Shown here one piece after another: positions 60,109 through 60,900 of a stretch of DNA of 60,900 nucleotides. The DNA comes from an uncultured bacterium (lineage in GTDB: Bacteria > Verrucomicrobiota > Kiritimatiellia > RFP12 > UBA1067): NCBI GenBank assembly GCA_902761035.1, contig CACWIW010000013.1, positions 1 through 60,900 on the forward strand, given 5' to 3'. The stretch's first letter is position 1, and each line of letters opens with the position of its first letter. The position numbers and the translations under genes were made by a program. Below the pieces are notes generated by a model, which saw only the letters and a list, made by a program, of their open reading frames with translations, searched no databases and was not told the DNA's origin.

Positions 60109-60900
60109 CTATGCGTTACGGACGATCTTGACGCCGGAGACGGTGCGCTTCTTCGTGGAGAAAGCGATGCCGATGAGGGTAATCGGCTTGCCTGACGGGC
60201 GGAAATGGTCGGTGTAGGACTTGTCCTGAATCTGCTCGATTGCCTTCTTCGCCGTGGAGTCGCGCTTCACCTCGATGATGTAGGCATCCGTCGCCGTCTC
60301 GATGGTGAGGTCGATGCGGCCTTTGTGTGTGCGGACCTCGCCGCCCACGTTGATACCGATGATGCGCAGCACCACGTACATGATCGCCTGCCACGACTGC
60401 TCGTTCTGTCGGTCGGTGAGGTCGTAGGGGATCGCCGCGAAGAACTGCCGGAACGCCTCAACGAAGCCCTCCGGATCGCGGGCGCAGAGAGCTTCACGCG
60501 CGCGGCGCGAAATGTTTGACGAGTCCGTGTCGTCCTGTCCCACGTAAACGCCGGCGAGGGACTTCAAAAAAGAATTCTCGACCTCGAGGTTGGGAAAGCC
60601 AAGATGGTACGTCCTGTCAGCGCCGCTTTGCTCGAAGCCCTTGATGGTAAGATAGCCTGTCTGGAAAAGAAGAGTGACGGGCTTGATCTTCTCGGGCTCG
60701 TATGCGGCGAGATCGGCGTCCGAAACCGAGAGGTCGGAGACGTCCATCGGACGCACCTTGAAGAAATCCAGGAGAAACGTCGGCATGGCGGTGAGAGACC
60801 ACCAGTTGGCGAGCTCCATGGAATCGAACGTCATGCCGAGGGAGACGGGGTTCACCACCGTCTCGGCGTTCTGATGGAATCTGTAGCCGTCGTACCACTT
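60109..60900 (-). CDS. AAA-ATPase-like / PD-(D/E)XK protein, 3' part (runs off the window)
   Basis: A minus-strand gene whose 5' part lies beyond position 60900; 263 codons are visible. From the window edge it reads KWYDGYRF... VVNPVSLG, then LLFQTGYLTIKGF and a C-terminal nuclease core RIDLTIETATDAYIIEVKR (D...E-x-K) with PITLIGIAFSTKKRTV. These match the last 260 residues of the family member at 11852. It is convergent with the kinase gene, 40 bp away, with no clear terminator between them. The ATPase half is expected just outside the window. Confidence 0.85.
   Translation of the reverse strand, partial: KWYDGYRFHQNAETVVNPVSLGMTFDSMELANWWSLTAMPTFLLDFFKVRPMDVSDLSVSDADLAAYEPEKIKPVTLLFQTGYLTIKGFEQSGADRTYHLGFPNLEVENSFLKSLAGVYVGQDDTDSSNISRRAREALCARDPEGFVEAFRQFFAAIPYDLTDRQNEQSWQAIMYVVLRIIGINVGGEVRTHKGRIDLTIETATDAYIIEVKRDSTAKKAIEQIQDKSYTDHFRPSGKPITLIGIAFSTKKRTVSGVKIVRNA

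Overview
The window reads as chromosome from a Gram-negative bacterium of the PVC group, most likely a Kiritimatiellota/Verrucomicrobiota-type lineage. The evidence is a GC-rich backbone, lipid A genes (lpxD, an LpxI-type gene), BamA and Skp, several proteins with PEP-CTERM sorting tails, many AAA-ATPase/PD-(D/E)XK fusion genes, and GC-rich palindromic elements inserted in frame inside genes. No rRNA or tRNA gene was recognised. The placement is an inference from gene content; no ribosomal marker is present.

Layout. 1-8467: a repeat-bearing 5'-nucleotidase behind a leaderless promoter, then a tight co-directional run fmt - pyrimidine phosphorylase - GspG-like protein - sigma-like factor - unknown protein - papain-type peptidase. 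8559-23375: an accessory envelope cluster. It starts with lipoproteins (YcfL-like, LpoB-like) and a CsgG/FlgT-like protein, contains an array of exported proteins that look like paralogues of one unnamed family (13510, 17072, 18047, 19383, and 20636, which is internally doubled; 15563 is a possible relative), and ends with a second LpoB-like lipoprotein. 23481-28501: a broken ATPase, an intact AAA/PD-(D/E)XK protein, and small secreted or lipoprotein genes. 28611-32432: parE, an Fe-S protein of DUF362 type, and LpxI. 32478-43429: a mosaic of duplicated two-gene cassettes, each a trypsin-like protease with calcium-type repeats followed by a PEP-CTERM protein. A type IIG-like restriction-modification gene has been inserted, and its first 60 bp or so has been copied onto two decayed cassettes. 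43430-44413: gene-poor, with three kinds of tandem repeat and an ATPase remnant. 44414-55884: glycogen phosphorylase, bamA-skp-lpxD, a polyprenol-phosphate-type glycosyltransferase, a MurU-AmgK fusion, and a large coupled unknown protein. 55907-60900: a DUF234-type ATPase, Hsp33, a uridine-kinase-like protein, and the 3' part of another AAA/PD-(D/E)XK gene on the minus strand.

How the genes fit together. The core segments serve envelope building (BamA, Skp, LpxD, LpxI, MurU-AmgK, the glycosyltransferase) and housekeeping. The accessory segments are dominated by exported proteins of unknown function. The best candidate for an undescribed system is the 8.5-23.4 kb cluster, where LpoB-like lipoproteins bracket an expanded exported family and unrelated proteins share exchangeable C-terminal tails. 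The second candidate is the protease/PEP-CTERM cassette locus. Most promoters visible by eye carry an extended -10 (TGN-TATAAT), and in several cases the start codon lies 6-7 bases after the -10, which implies leaderless mRNAs.
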